From positions 4,523,501 to 4,587,500 of the forward strand of contig NZ_AP023441.1 of the NCBI RefSeq assembly GCF_019976755.1: 64,000 nt of DNA, written 5' to 3'. Position numbers and translations under genes: made by a program. The notes beneath the pieces were generated by a model. The model saw nothing but the letters and a program-made list of their open reading frames with translations. It did not search any database and was not told where the DNA came from. This DNA comes from Nostoc sp. MS1 (GTDB taxonomy: Bacteria; Cyanobacteriota; Cyanobacteriia; Cyanobacteriales; Nostocaceae). The first letter of the stretch is position 1. Each line of letters opens with the position of its first letter. This document shows, piece after piece, positions 36,057 to 45,800 of the stretch.

Positions 36057-37076
36057 ATGAGTAATCCACCTATATCTACGACTGAACAGGAAGCATTGAC
36101 TGATGAGGTGCTAGCAAGTAGCTTGCAATCTCAAATGCAAAATGGCCCAGACTTACGGCAAATTCATACTAAAAGTCATGGTCTGATTTGGGGAGAGTTT
36201 ATCATCGAACCCAATCTTCCTGAAAATCTACAAGTAGGTTTGTTTAAAACACCACAAACCTACCCAGTTTGGATTCGCTTTTCTAGTGGTGGTGCGCCAG
36301 AAAAGCGTGGTAAGCTACGTTCTGATAGCCAGCCTGATGTCCGGGGTATTGCCATCAAGGTGATGAATGTAGATGGTGTCAAGGTGTTGGATGATGAAGA
36401 AAAAACCCAAGACTTCATCCTTAATAGTTTCCCTACCTTCTTTACCAAAGACATTCGTGACTACGCCGATATTTTTAAAGCTGGTAGTGGGTTGCTTAGT
36501 CCAGAACGGACACAAGAACTTGCTTATGCTTTTGCTACTTTACAAAAAGTTGTCAGCAGAAAAGTTGCTAATCCCTTGTTGACTCAATATTGGAGTATGT
36601 CTCCCTTTAAGTTTGGAGAACGCATTGTCAAATTTTCTGTGAAACCGCAAGAACCCGAACAACCGCCAGCCACACTACCAGAAGCAGAAAATTATTTGCG
36701 GGAAGCAATAGTTAAGTATTTGACTGAAGAAAAACGAGAGGCATATTTTGATTTTCTCATTCAGTTTTATGTAGATGAGGAAAAAACACCGATTGAAAAT
36801 CTCGTTCAAGAGTGGCAAGAAAGCGACTCACCTTTTATTAAAGTGGCAACAGTGCGTATTCCTAGCCAGACGTTTGATTTTGAGGAACGCAAACGCTTAG
36901 ATGAGGGTCTGTTATTCTCTCCTTGGCATACAATACCAGAACATGAGCCTGTAGGTAGCGTAAATTTGTCTCGCAAAAAGCTCTACAGTGAGTTGGCGAA
37001 AGTTAGACGCGAACAAGTAGCGCAACGCTTACGGGAACCACAACCTTATGATGTAGTTCAAGACCAGCCACTATAA
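36057..37076 (+). CDS. Catalase-family heme protein
   Basis: A 339-residue catalase-like protein, shorter than typical catalases (~480). The distal His lies in QIHTKSHGLIWGEF, the core FSSGGAPEKR...DVRGIAIKV box follows, and the proximal RxxxY heme ligand motif is in LSRKKLYSELAKVRR. This small form, also seen in peroxidase/allene-oxide-synthase-like proteins, may act on lipid hydroperoxides as much as H2O2. No signal peptide is present. Two strong hairpins follow it (37105-37140 and 37176-37200). Confidence 0.85.
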   Translation: MSNPPISTTEQEALTDEVLASSLQSQMQNGPDLRQIHTKSHGLIWGEFIIEPNLPENLQVGLFKTPQTYPVWIRFSSGGAPEKRGKLRSDSQPDVRGIAIKVMNVDGVKVLDDEEKTQDFILNSFPTFFTKDIRDYADIFKAGSGLLSPERTQELAYAFATLQKVVSRKVANPLLTQYWSMSPFKFGERIVKFSVKPQEPEQPPATLPEAENYLREAIVKYLTEEKREAYFDFLIQFYVDEEKTPIENLVQEWQESDSPFIKVATVRIPSQTFDFEERKRLDEGLLFSPWHTIPEHEPVGSVNLSRKKLYSELAKVRREQVAQRLREPQPYDVVQDQPL

Positions 37077-37104
37077 TTATCAATTCAAAATTCAAAATTA
37101 AAGA

Positions 37105-37140
37105 CATATTCAGACGGGATTAAAATCCGGTCTGAATATG
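37105..37140 (+). terminator. Long hairpin after the catalase-like gene
   Basis: CATATTCAGAC pairs perfectly with GTCTGAATATG, and after one mismatch GGATT pairs with AATCC. No T-run follows, so it may be a dispersed palindrome or an RNA 3'-end stabiliser. Confidence 0.55.
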
Positions 37141-37175
37141 ATAATACGATACTACGTGTAGATTTAGCGCAAAAT

Positions 37176-37200
37176 AAGAGTGCCGGAAGTCGGCGCTCTT
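37176..37200 (+). terminator. Second hairpin after the catalase-like gene
   Basis: AAGAGTGCCG pairs with CGGCGCTCTT with one wobble around a 5-base loop, followed by ACTTTG. A probable terminator for the catalase-like gene. Confidence 0.6.
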
Positions 37201-37292
37201 ACTTTGTAGGAAGGGGTATTAAATCCTTTGATTTGCGATAATTAACTTGTTATAAAACTAGTTAAACTTGGTTGATTGGCTTGGTAATTTCG

Positions 37293-38147
37293 ATGGCAGG
37301 GAAGCTGATGAATTGGAAAATGCAAAACTCAAGGTGGCGAATCCTGGTAATGTATGGGTTATTAGGTACGATCGCCTTACTCACTCTTTTCCCTCTACTG
37401 TGGCTCATCAGCACTGCTTTAAAGTCGCCTACAGAAAATATTTTTCAGTCTCCACCCCAATTATTACCACTGCAACCCACTCTAGATAACTTTCTTAAGG
37501 TGTGGAATGCTTTACCCTTTGCTCAATACTTATATAACAGTACCTTAGTAGCGGTGCTGACTGTAGGCTTAAATCTGTTATTTTCTGCTTTAGCGGCTTA
37601 CCCCTTAGCACGACTATCATTTCCGGGGAGAGATTGGATTTTTATTGCGATCGTTTCTACGATTATGATTCCCTTCCAAATAGTCATGATCCCACTGTAT
37701 ATTTTGACGGTGCAGTTGGGATTACGTAACACTTATTTGGGAATGATTTTTCCTAGCTTGGCTTCTGCTTTTGGTATTTTCCTTTTAAGGCAAGCTTTTA
37801 TGAGTGTCCCTAAAGAAATAGAAGAAGCTGCCAGAATGGATGGAAGTTCGGAGTTAGGGTTGTGGTGGCACATTATGTTACCAGCCGTCAGACCAGCTTT
37901 GGTAACTTTAGCGATTTTTGTATTTATCGGTTCATGGAGTGACTTTTTGTGGCCTTTAATTGTCATTCAAGATGAGAACTTGTATACCTTACCTTTAGGT
38001 GTAGCAAAATTAGCGGGGACGTTCTCTCTTGACTGGCGGTTAGTGGCGGCTGGTTCAGTAATTGCGATCGCACCTGTGCTAATACTATTTCTAATCTTGC
38101 AGCGTTACATTGTAGAAACAGATATTGGCAGTGGTGTTAAAGGTTAA
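37293..38147 (+). CDS. ABC sugar transporter permease (MalG/UgpE type)
   Basis: A 284-residue inner-membrane permease with six hydrophobic segments. The EAA loop EIEEAARMDGSSELGLWWHIMLP contacts the ATPase subunit, and the protein ends in the GGVKG-like IGSGVKG typical of MalG-type permeases. It should import an oligosaccharide or glycerol phosphate with a second permease, a binding protein and an ATPase, none of which is nearby. An alternative start at 37308 has an AGGGA site. Its stop is directly adjacent to the stop of the convergent sugar transferase gene. Confidence 0.9.
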   Translation: MAGKLMNWKMQNSRWRILVMYGLLGTIALLTLFPLLWLISTALKSPTENIFQSPPQLLPLQPTLDNFLKVWNALPFAQYLYNSTLVAVLTVGLNLLFSALAAYPLARLSFPGRDWIFIAIVSTIMIPFQIVMIPLYILTVQLGLRNTYLGMIFPSLASAFGIFLLRQAFMSVPKEIEEAARMDGSSELGLWWHIMLPAVRPALVTLAIFVFIGSWSDFLWPLIVIQDENLYTLPLGVAKLAGTFSLDWRLVAAGSVIAIAPVLILFLILQRYIVETDIGSGVKG

Positions 38148-38855
38148 CTAACAAGCACCGCTTTTTTTTATCACTACCCAGACTGTTTTAAGTATCAAAT
38201 TTAAATCATAAGTTATAGACCATTTACGTTGATAATCTAAATCCATCTGTACAATAGTTTCAAAATCCTTGATATTAGAACGACCTTTAGTTTGCCATTC
38301 TCCAGTCATCCCTGGCTTAACTCGTAATCTTTGCCAATGGTGCGGTGCATAATGAATCACTTCATCAGGCGTAGGTGGCCGAGTTCCTACTAAACTCATA
38401 TCCCCCAGCAAAACATTCCAGAATTGGGGAAACTCATCTAAACTAGTACATCGCAGAAATTTACCTATAGGTGTGATACGTGGGTCGTTCACCGATTTAA
38501 AGATGTGACCTTGAGCTTGATTTTTGACTAAATGCTTCATCTTATCGGCATTTACCACCATAGAACGGAATTTCCAAATGCGGAATTGTTTACCGTTTAA
38601 ACCACAACGAACTTGCGAGTAAAATATTGGGCCGGGGTTACTAATAATTGTCAATATGGCTATAGGAATTGTAATTATAGCTGTAATCAAAAGTCCTATA
38701 ATAGCGCCTAAAATATCAATTAATCTTTTAGTAATACTAAGACTGGAAGGGTGTAAAGGTTGTTGTCCAAACCTTACACTCATCTGATAATTCACAACAG
38801 CTAATCCATCTACAGCAAAACTTTTGGATGTAGGATGAGAATCATGTACAGACAT
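38148..38855 (-). CDS. Sugar-phosphate transferase (second WcaJ/RfbP-type enzyme)
   Basis: A 235-residue polyprenyl-phosphate sugar transferase. One membrane helix (LIDILGAIIGLLITAIITIPIAIL) precedes the core WKFRSMVVNADKM, NDPRITPIGKFLR, SLDEFPQFWNVLLGDMSLVGTRPP and KPGMTGEWQTKGRS. It is a paralogue of the enzyme at 31907 and probably starts a different glycan. It ends with TAG directly abutting the ABC permease stop, so there is no space for a terminator between them. Confidence 0.9.
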   Translation of the reverse strand: MSVHDSHPTSKSFAVDGLAVVNYQMSVRFGQQPLHPSSLSITKRLIDILGAIIGLLITAIITIPIAILTIISNPGPIFYSQVRCGLNGKQFRIWKFRSMVVNADKMKHLVKNQAQGHIFKSVNDPRITPIGKFLRCTSLDEFPQFWNVLLGDMSLVGTRPPTPDEVIHYAPHHWQRLRVKPGMTGEWQTKGRSNIKDFETIVQMDLDYQRKWSITYDLNLILKTVWVVIKKSGAC

Positions 38856-39363
38856 AACTGTATGTTAAATCTTACTATTTTTTCGACGGTTAAGATAACT
38901 TTATCTTAAGTGTCAATATACCCCGAAAAGTTTCTTTTATTAAAAAGGTACTCTAAGGAGTTCATACAATCTTTTAATTTAATTGAGACAGTTTAAGTTT
39001 TGATGATGTTTTAGTGAAGCTTGGAGAAAAAATCTTGTAGGCCTGGCGATCGCCAGAATTAGAAGAGTGGGGTGAAATAGCTATATTCAGGCTGGCATAT
39101 TGATGAGTATTAGTCAAAATAACCTAAATAAACTGAGTCAGTTTAGATAAGTCGTTACCTCAAAAGAAAAATATTGAGTGAAAGTCAGGGGCTTTTGCTA
39201 TCTATAGAGTCAACATTCATTGTAATGTTGATAAGGCTAGTTTTATTTTCTGCGGCTACTACTGATACCTTTACAAGCTGTTGCTAACAGAATATATTGA
39301 TTTACTGTTGACTAATCGTTACTCACAAGGTTAAAGTATCAGCTTTAATTCCTTGAGTTTGCA
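38856..39363. other. Intergenic region between divergent genes
   Basis: No gene seen. It should contain the promoters of the sugar transferase (minus) and the AMIN/beta-lactamase-fold gene (plus). A HIP1-like GGCGATCGCC lies near 39047. Confidence 0.45.
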
Positions 39364-39501
39364 GTGGAACTATCTGAATCTGTGAACGTCTCGATGTCAG
39401 AAAATAGCCTCAACTATCACTTTCCTACAACATTTCCGGAACAATTAAAAAACGCCGGGAAATATGTCAAATCATCTTGTAGCTCCTCACAACTCACACG
39501 C

Positions 39502-40776
39502 ATGAAGTCACCTTTTCTCTTACTCGGTCTTGTCAGCACAATTCTTTTATCTACTCCAGCAAATGCAGCTCGCTTAGAATCATGGAAGTTTGACCCAACA
39601 CAGAATCAACTCAATATCACCACTGACTCAGAGGTCAAACCAACAGCGTTTTTGATTAATAATCCAGACAGAATTGTTATTGACCTTCCGGGTACAAGCT
39701 TCTCAACCAACACTCAACGTCGGAACTTTGGAGCCGCAGTACGAGAAATTCGGTTAGGTAAAGTTGAAAATAATACTACAAGAATTGTTGTTGAGTTAGC
39801 ACCTGGTTATACAACTACCCCCGATAAATTAGTCATTAAAGGTGATTCCGCCTCACATTGGATTATCAGCTTCTCCGCTATTAAACAAGAAGCAGATAAT
39901 ACAGCATCAAGCGAAGAAAAAATTAATATACCTGTAAGCCAGAATCTAGATTTTGCGGGAGTTGTGCCTTTAAGTAGAGAAATATCCCAACTAGATTCGC
40001 AAATTAAACAATTGATGAATCGCTATAGTTCTCTATCACCCGGTATGTTTTTCTTAGATATGGAAACGGGTGAATATTTAGACATTAATGGCGAAAAAAC
40101 TTTTGCCGCAGCCAGCACAATCAAGTTTCCGATTCTGATTGCTTTGTTCCAAGAAATTGAGGCTGGTAGAATTAACCCGAATGAAACTCTAGTGATGAGA
40201 CGTGACTTAATGGCTGGTGGTTCGGGAACCATGCAATATAGCAAAGCAGGCGCTAAATACAGCCTGATGGAAACTGTCAACAAAATGATGATTATCAGCG
40301 ATAATACCGCCACAAACATGATTATTGATCGCTTGGGTGGTAAAAATGTATTGAACCAAAGATTCCGTAGTTGGGGATTACAAAATACTGTCATTCGCAA
40401 TTTATTGGGAGACTTCAAGGGAACTAACAAAACCAGTCCTAAAGATTTAGTCCGGTTAGCAGCTTTGATATCTAACAACAAGTTGATCAGTTCTACCAGT
40501 AACGCTCAAGTTATGGATATTATGAGCCGTTGTCATAACAGAAGTTTGTTACCTGTTGGTCTTGGTAAAGGCGCAACAATTGCACATAAAACAGGAACTT
40601 TAGGAAGAGTTTTAGCAGATGCAGGAATTATCCAAACAGCTTCTGGTAAGCGTTATTTAGCAGGTATTATGGTAGCTAGACCTTTCGGTGATGCTAGAGC
40701 CAAGACTTTTATCAATCAAGTTTCTCGCTTAGTATATAGCTATATTGACCAACCAAAATCAGCCAGCAATTTTTAA
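39502..40776 (+). CDS. AMIN-domain serine beta-lactamase-fold protein
   Basis: A 424-residue secreted protein. A signal peptide (MKSPFLLLGLVSTILLSTPANA) leads to an AMIN domain (~23-130), which binds peptidoglycan or the periplasmic face, and then a class A beta-lactamase/PBP domain with AASTIKF (SxxK), MIISDNTATN (SDN) and AHKTGTLG (KTG). I see no RxxPELN omega-loop Glu; the place reads LLGDFKGTNKTSPKDL. Without that base it is more likely a PBP-type peptidase or binding protein than an antibiotic-hydrolysing enzyme. In-frame starts at 39364 and 39394 would bury the signal peptide, so I chose 39502. Confidence 0.85.
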   Translation: MKSPFLLLGLVSTILLSTPANAARLESWKFDPTQNQLNITTDSEVKPTAFLINNPDRIVIDLPGTSFSTNTQRRNFGAAVREIRLGKVENNTTRIVVELAPGYTTTPDKLVIKGDSASHWIISFSAIKQEADNTASSEEKINIPVSQNLDFAGVVPLSREISQLDSQIKQLMNRYSSLSPGMFFLDMETGEYLDINGEKTFAAASTIKFPILIALFQEIEAGRINPNETLVMRRDLMAGGSGTMQYSKAGAKYSLMETVNKMMIISDNTATNMIIDRLGGKNVLNQRFRSWGLQNTVIRNLLGDFKGTNKTSPKDLVRLAALISNNKLISSTSNAQVMDIMSRCHNRSLLPVGLGKGATIAHKTGTLGRVLADAGIIQTASGKRYLAGIMVARPFGDARAKTFINQVSRLVYSYIDQPKSASNF

Positions 40777-40847
40777 TAAACTGTTTTACTCGATAAGTTC
40801 GGAGTAAAGACTTTAGTCTGTATGACTAAATAAAATTTAGAAGTTAA

Positions 40848-40903
40848 AAGCCAAGAATCAGAAAGTTTCAACTATGATTCTTGGCTTACTCATTTTAGTT
40901 TTT
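40848..40903 (+). terminator. Rho-independent terminator of the AMIN/beta-lactamase-fold gene
   Basis: AAGCCAAGAATCA and TGATTCTTGGCTT form a perfect 13 bp stem with a 14-base loop, followed by ATTTTAGTTTTT. Confidence 0.8.
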
Positions 40904-40971
40904 ACTTCACAATTGATAGTGAGGCACAAGCAGACTATGGAGAAAGGAAAAGGATAGTAAAACTACAAACC

Positions 40972-42030
40972 CTATGATAAGCGTTCTTTTTCCAAAGTCT
41001 GAAGTAATTTACTTACATATATTTCCAACTCAGAATTGCGTCGTTGTGGCGACTCAATTATCGGTAGACTATCGGGTAAATTAATAACATAGCCACCTAA
41101 TTTAATTCCTAATGGTTTTAAATGACCACCTGCTAAATTATTTTGTAAATCTGCTGGGGGTTTTTTGAAGGTATTAATAAACCACTCACAAGTTGATTTT
41201 GCAAGCTTGTCTGATTTAAAACTAACTAATCCCAGGAGATTAAAAAGATTGGTAGCCTGAATTAAAGCGAAAGTTTCTTGAGGACTAGGTTTAACTCCTA
41301 ACCCTAACTTATCAATAAACTTGGCTAAAAATTTAGGAATCGCACTATCAGTCCCACTATTAACAGGAGCTAAAAGTATTGATATCTGACCTTTAATGAA
41401 GAGGTTTTTGAAGTAAGTTCTATCGATATTTGGGTCTTCTATTCTGTCCCAGTAAGTATCTTGCTCTTTGCCAAGATAGTACTTAATTAATTGAGTAGCT
41501 CTAGCGCGTCTTTGTTTAAGGTCATTAATTAATGATTCTAGGTTTTGAACGATAGTTTGAATCTTACGTTCATTTTTGGCAGTTGCCGATGGATTTGATG
41601 TTTTGGTGACTATATCTCGAATAACAGCTTCTAGTTGTTCGGGTTCTCTAGGTAAGGCTGAAAAGGCTTCTAACAGAGTAACATACTTGCAGCCAATACT
41701 ATGACCAATCCATGAGAAATTGCGATCGCTTAAATAAGCGTCATAATCATAACCGGCAAACTTTGCCCTTCTGACTAGCTCTGGAATAATTTCGTATTCT
41801 TCTTTGAGGAGGAAACCAGATTCTACATAATGATCAAAGGTAAAGTTAAAGGGCAAAAGAATAATAGTATAGCCATTATCAAACAAATATCTGAGCAAAT
41901 AGCGATAGAATAGCATGGGGCCAAAAGTACCAAAGAAAGCCCCACCAATAAATTGAATGACACCTTTGGGTTTTGGATGTAAAGCAACCCAACTATGAGA
42001 TACAGGTTGAAATCTTAGTTTTGTTTTCAT
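40972..42030 (-). CDS. DUF1350 family, alpha/beta-hydrolase-like protein
   Basis: A 352-residue protein of the DUF1350 family found in cyanobacteria and plastids. GGAFFGTFGPMLFYRYLL and the nucleophile-elbow-like IGHSIGCKYVTLL resemble an alpha/beta-hydrolase with Ser as nucleophile. The function of the family is not established. The start is set at ATG 42030 (MKTKLRFQPVS); the upstream extension is unconserved in style. It ends convergently to the AMIN/beta-lactamase-fold gene. Confidence 0.8.
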   Translation of the reverse strand: MKTKLRFQPVSHSWVALHPKPKGVIQFIGGAFFGTFGPMLFYRYLLRYLFDNGYTIILLPFNFTFDHYVESGFLLKEEYEIIPELVRRAKFAGYDYDAYLSDRNFSWIGHSIGCKYVTLLEAFSALPREPEQLEAVIRDIVTKTSNPSATAKNERKIQTIVQNLESLINDLKQRRARATQLIKYYLGKEQDTYWDRIEDPNIDRTYFKNLFIKGQISILLAPVNSGTDSAIPKFLAKFIDKLGLGVKPSPQETFALIQATNLFNLLGLVSFKSDKLAKSTCEWFINTFKKPPADLQNNLAGGHLKPLGIKLGGYVINLPDSLPIIESPQRRNSELEIYVSKLLQTLEKERLS

Positions 42031-42872
42031 AATTGTTAATACCTGATAAATGTCACAAATTGAAGTCATTCTCAATCTTGAGAAGACAATGATATTGAAC
42101 TATTTACAACTACTTCTGGAATCCTCAAACTAATAGCTATGCCAAGATTTTTGGTTACTAAAAACTATTAATCCAGAAGTAAAATATTTATGTTTGGCTG
42201 AAAATGTGCTGATCAAGTCATACTTGAGACTAAGTAAAAATGCCAATTATTCGTGATTATTATTTACAATTTCTCAGTAGTTACCCTTGGCACATAGCCC
42301 AAATCATATGTAAAGCTTAATAAGCCTTGAAAATTTATGCTTTTATTGATGTTGATATCGCCTGATTCAGCTTGTAATTTTTATACCGATGCGAAAATTC
42401 GTATCAGATTACAAGCGGCGATTTCTCTGATTTTCCCTAACTCCTGATAAAATTTATTTACGGACAAGTGGTTATACAGAAGCAGAATCACCTTTTCCAG
42501 AAATTTATCCAATTAACTAAGTAGAATTTTTCTCATTCTCTACGTGAGGTTGCGCTAGTTTAAAGAGAATAGGCCATAAAAACATCTGTTTGCTAATAAA
42601 TACTGACAGAATATCCATTTACTTGTAAGTGATAATTTTGGATATTTAGCATCTCTACTAATTTTTTATTAGATAGATTAGTAATCCTTAATTAAAGATA
42701 AATAAATATTTATATTATGTTCAGTAGATGATTAAAAATGACATTTATATGTGTTTTTAAACAATTAGCTTAAAATAAGTTAATTCAAATTTGATTCTGG
42801 GAACAATAAATTTGGGTGGATACGAGAATCTTTACTTGTTGATAAATAACTATTGAGTTTTGGAGATTAGAG
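42031..42872. other. Intergenic region between divergent genes
   Basis: About 840 AT-rich bases with no gene or RNA I recognise. It should hold promoters for the DUF1350 gene (minus) and the giant kinase gene (plus). Confidence 0.45.
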
Positions 42873-45800
42873 ATGACAACAGGAATTAGTCAAGTTCCCT
42901 GTATTAACGGCTATGAACTAAGAAAGAAAATTTATCAGGGGTACAAGACAGAAGTTTATCGAGCCATTAGACTTGCAGATCAGCAAGGCGTTGTCATCAA
43001 ATTATTACAGCTTGAATTTCCTACTTTCAACGAACTGCTACAATTTCGCAATCAATATACTATTGCCAAAAATCTTCATCATCCTAATATTGTCAAGCTT
43101 TTAAGCTTAGAACCTTATGGCAATAGCTATGCACTAGTGATGGAAGATTATGGGGGAATTTCCCTTCAAGAATATACTAAGACTAACCAATTAAGTTCAT
43201 TAGAGTTTCTCAAAATAGCCCTGCAATTAACGGATAGTCTCGATTATCTCTATCAAAGTTGTGTTATCCATAAAGACATAAAGCCTGGAAATATTCTTAT
43301 TCATCCAGAAACTAAAAAAGTCCAACTTATAGATTTTAGTATAGCTTCTTTACTGCCAAAACAGACTCAAACAATTGTCAGCCCCAACGTTTTAGAAGGA
43401 ACTCTGACTTATTTATCTCCTGAACAAACTGGACGCATGAACAGAGGAATAGATTATCGCAGTGATTTCTATTCCTTGGGTGTGACTTTTTTTGAACTAC
43501 TAACAGGACAATTACCATTTGTTTCCTCTGAACCGATGGAGTTGGTACATTGCCATATTGCTAAACATCCGCCTGCGATGAATGAGATTAACTCTGCAAT
43601 ACCCGAAGTTTTGGGTGATATTGTGAGTAAATTAATGGCTAAAAATGCCGAAGACAGATATCAAAGTAGTTTAGGTTTAAAATATGATTTACAAAAATGT
43701 CTATCTCAGTTAGAGACCACAGGAAGGATTACCTATTTTGAAATTGCTAAAAGGGATATTTGCGATCGCTTCATTATCCCCGAAAAGCTCTACGGTAGGG
43801 AAGCAGAAGCCAAAGCTTTACTTGCAGCTTTTGACCGCGTTGCCGATGGTAGCACAGAATTAATGTTAGTGGCTGGTTTCTCCGGTACTGGTAAAACGGC
43901 TGTAGTCAATGAAATCCACAAACCCATTGTGCGGCAACATGGGTATTTTATTAAAGGGAAATTTGACCAGTTTAACCGAAATATTCCTTTCTCGGCTTTT
44001 GTCCAAGCCTTCCGGGAATTGATGGGACAGCTACTTAGTGAAAGTGATACTCAATTACAATACTGGAAAACGCAAATCCTGACAGCTTTGGGTAATAATG
44101 CACAAGTAATTATTGACGTTATTCCTGAATTAGAACAAATTATCGGTTCACAACCTCCAGTTCCAGAATTGTCTGGTAATGCGGCTCAAAACCGCTTTAA
44201 CTTGCTGTTTCAAAAATTTATTGCCACTTTCACAACCCCAGAACATCCTCTAGTTATTTTCCTAGATGACTTGCAATGGGCAGATTTAGCTTCCTTAAAA
44301 TTGATGCAGTTATTGATGAGTGAAGCCAATGGAGGCTATTTATTAATTATTGGCGCTTATCGAGATAACGAAGTTTCTGCTACTCATCCTTTAATTTTCA
44401 CTTGTGATGAGATAACAAAAACAGGGGCGACTGTCAACACAATTACCCTAACAGCACTCCATAAATTAGACATTAACCAATTAATAGCTGATACCCTTAG
44501 TTGTCCTGGATTAGTTGCTTTACCTTTAACGGATTTAGTGTATCAAAAAACCAAAGGTAATCCATTTTTCAATAATCAGTTTCTCAAAACATTATATCAA
44601 GAGGGATTAATTACATTTAATTTTGAATTAGGTTATTGGCAGTGTGATATTGCGGAAATTAGCACTCTAGCCCTGACTGATGATGTAGTTGAATTTATGG
44701 CAATTCAGTTGCAGAAATTGCCAAAGCCCACCCAAGATATTTTGAAATTAGCCGCTTGTATTGGCAACCGATTTGATTTAGAAACTTTAACTATTATCTG
44801 TCAACATTCACGCATTGAAGTGGCAGCCGATTTATGGAGTGCTTTACGGGAAGGTCTAATTTTACCTACTAGCGAAGTTTATAAGTTTTACCAAGGTTAT
44901 GGAGATGATGCCAACTATAACAATTTTACCGATGCTGATTCACAAATTGCCAATTATAGATTTCTACATGATCGTGTACAGCAAGCAGCTTACTCTCTAA
45001 TTCCTGAACACAAAAAACAAGCAACTCACTTAAATATTGGCTATTTACTACTAAATAATACAGATGGGCGAGAACTTGAACATCGTATATTTAATATTGT
45101 CAATCAGCTAAATTTAGGGATTGATTTAATTAAAGAACAAGGTCAGAAATATCAATTAGCTCAACTGAACCTCATAGCAGGTTCTAGAGCAAAATCAGCT
45201 ACTGCTTATGCGGCTGCTGTTAGTTATTTTGATCTTGGCATGAAGTTGTTAGCGGCTAATAGTTGGGAGCAGGAATATGAACTAACTTTAGCACTTTACG
45301 AATCCGCCGCAGAATCAGAATATCTCAATACTAACTTTGATGCTTCCCAAAAATTGATAGACTTGACTCTACAAAAAGCCAGAACAGCTTTAGAGAAAGT
45401 CAAAGTCTACGAAATTCAAATTCAATCTTACACAGCCCAAAATAGATTTATCGAAGCAATAGAGGCTGGTAGAGAAGCTTTGAGTTTATTAGGTGTAACT
45501 TTACCGAAAGACTGCGATCGCCAAACTACCATCAATGAACATGAGCAAGTCAAGCTCCTACTAGGCGATCGCGTAATTCAAGATTTAGCCAATTTACCAG
45601 AACTCAAGGAGCCTAATCAACGGTTTGCTTTACAAATCCTCTCAGGTTTGTTTGCACCAGTTTACATCGCCCAACCGGCTTTGTTACCCTTGAAGATTTT
45701 CACAATGGTAAAAATATGTATTCAATCTGGTAACTCTCCCCAAGCTGCGATCGCTTATAGTCTTTATGGCTTATTGTTATGCGGTATGGGCGATATTGAA

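Noticed and set aside
39502..40776. Antibiotic-resistance beta-lactamase
   Set aside because: The omega-loop Glu motif is not seen, and an AMIN domain points to a cell-wall role.
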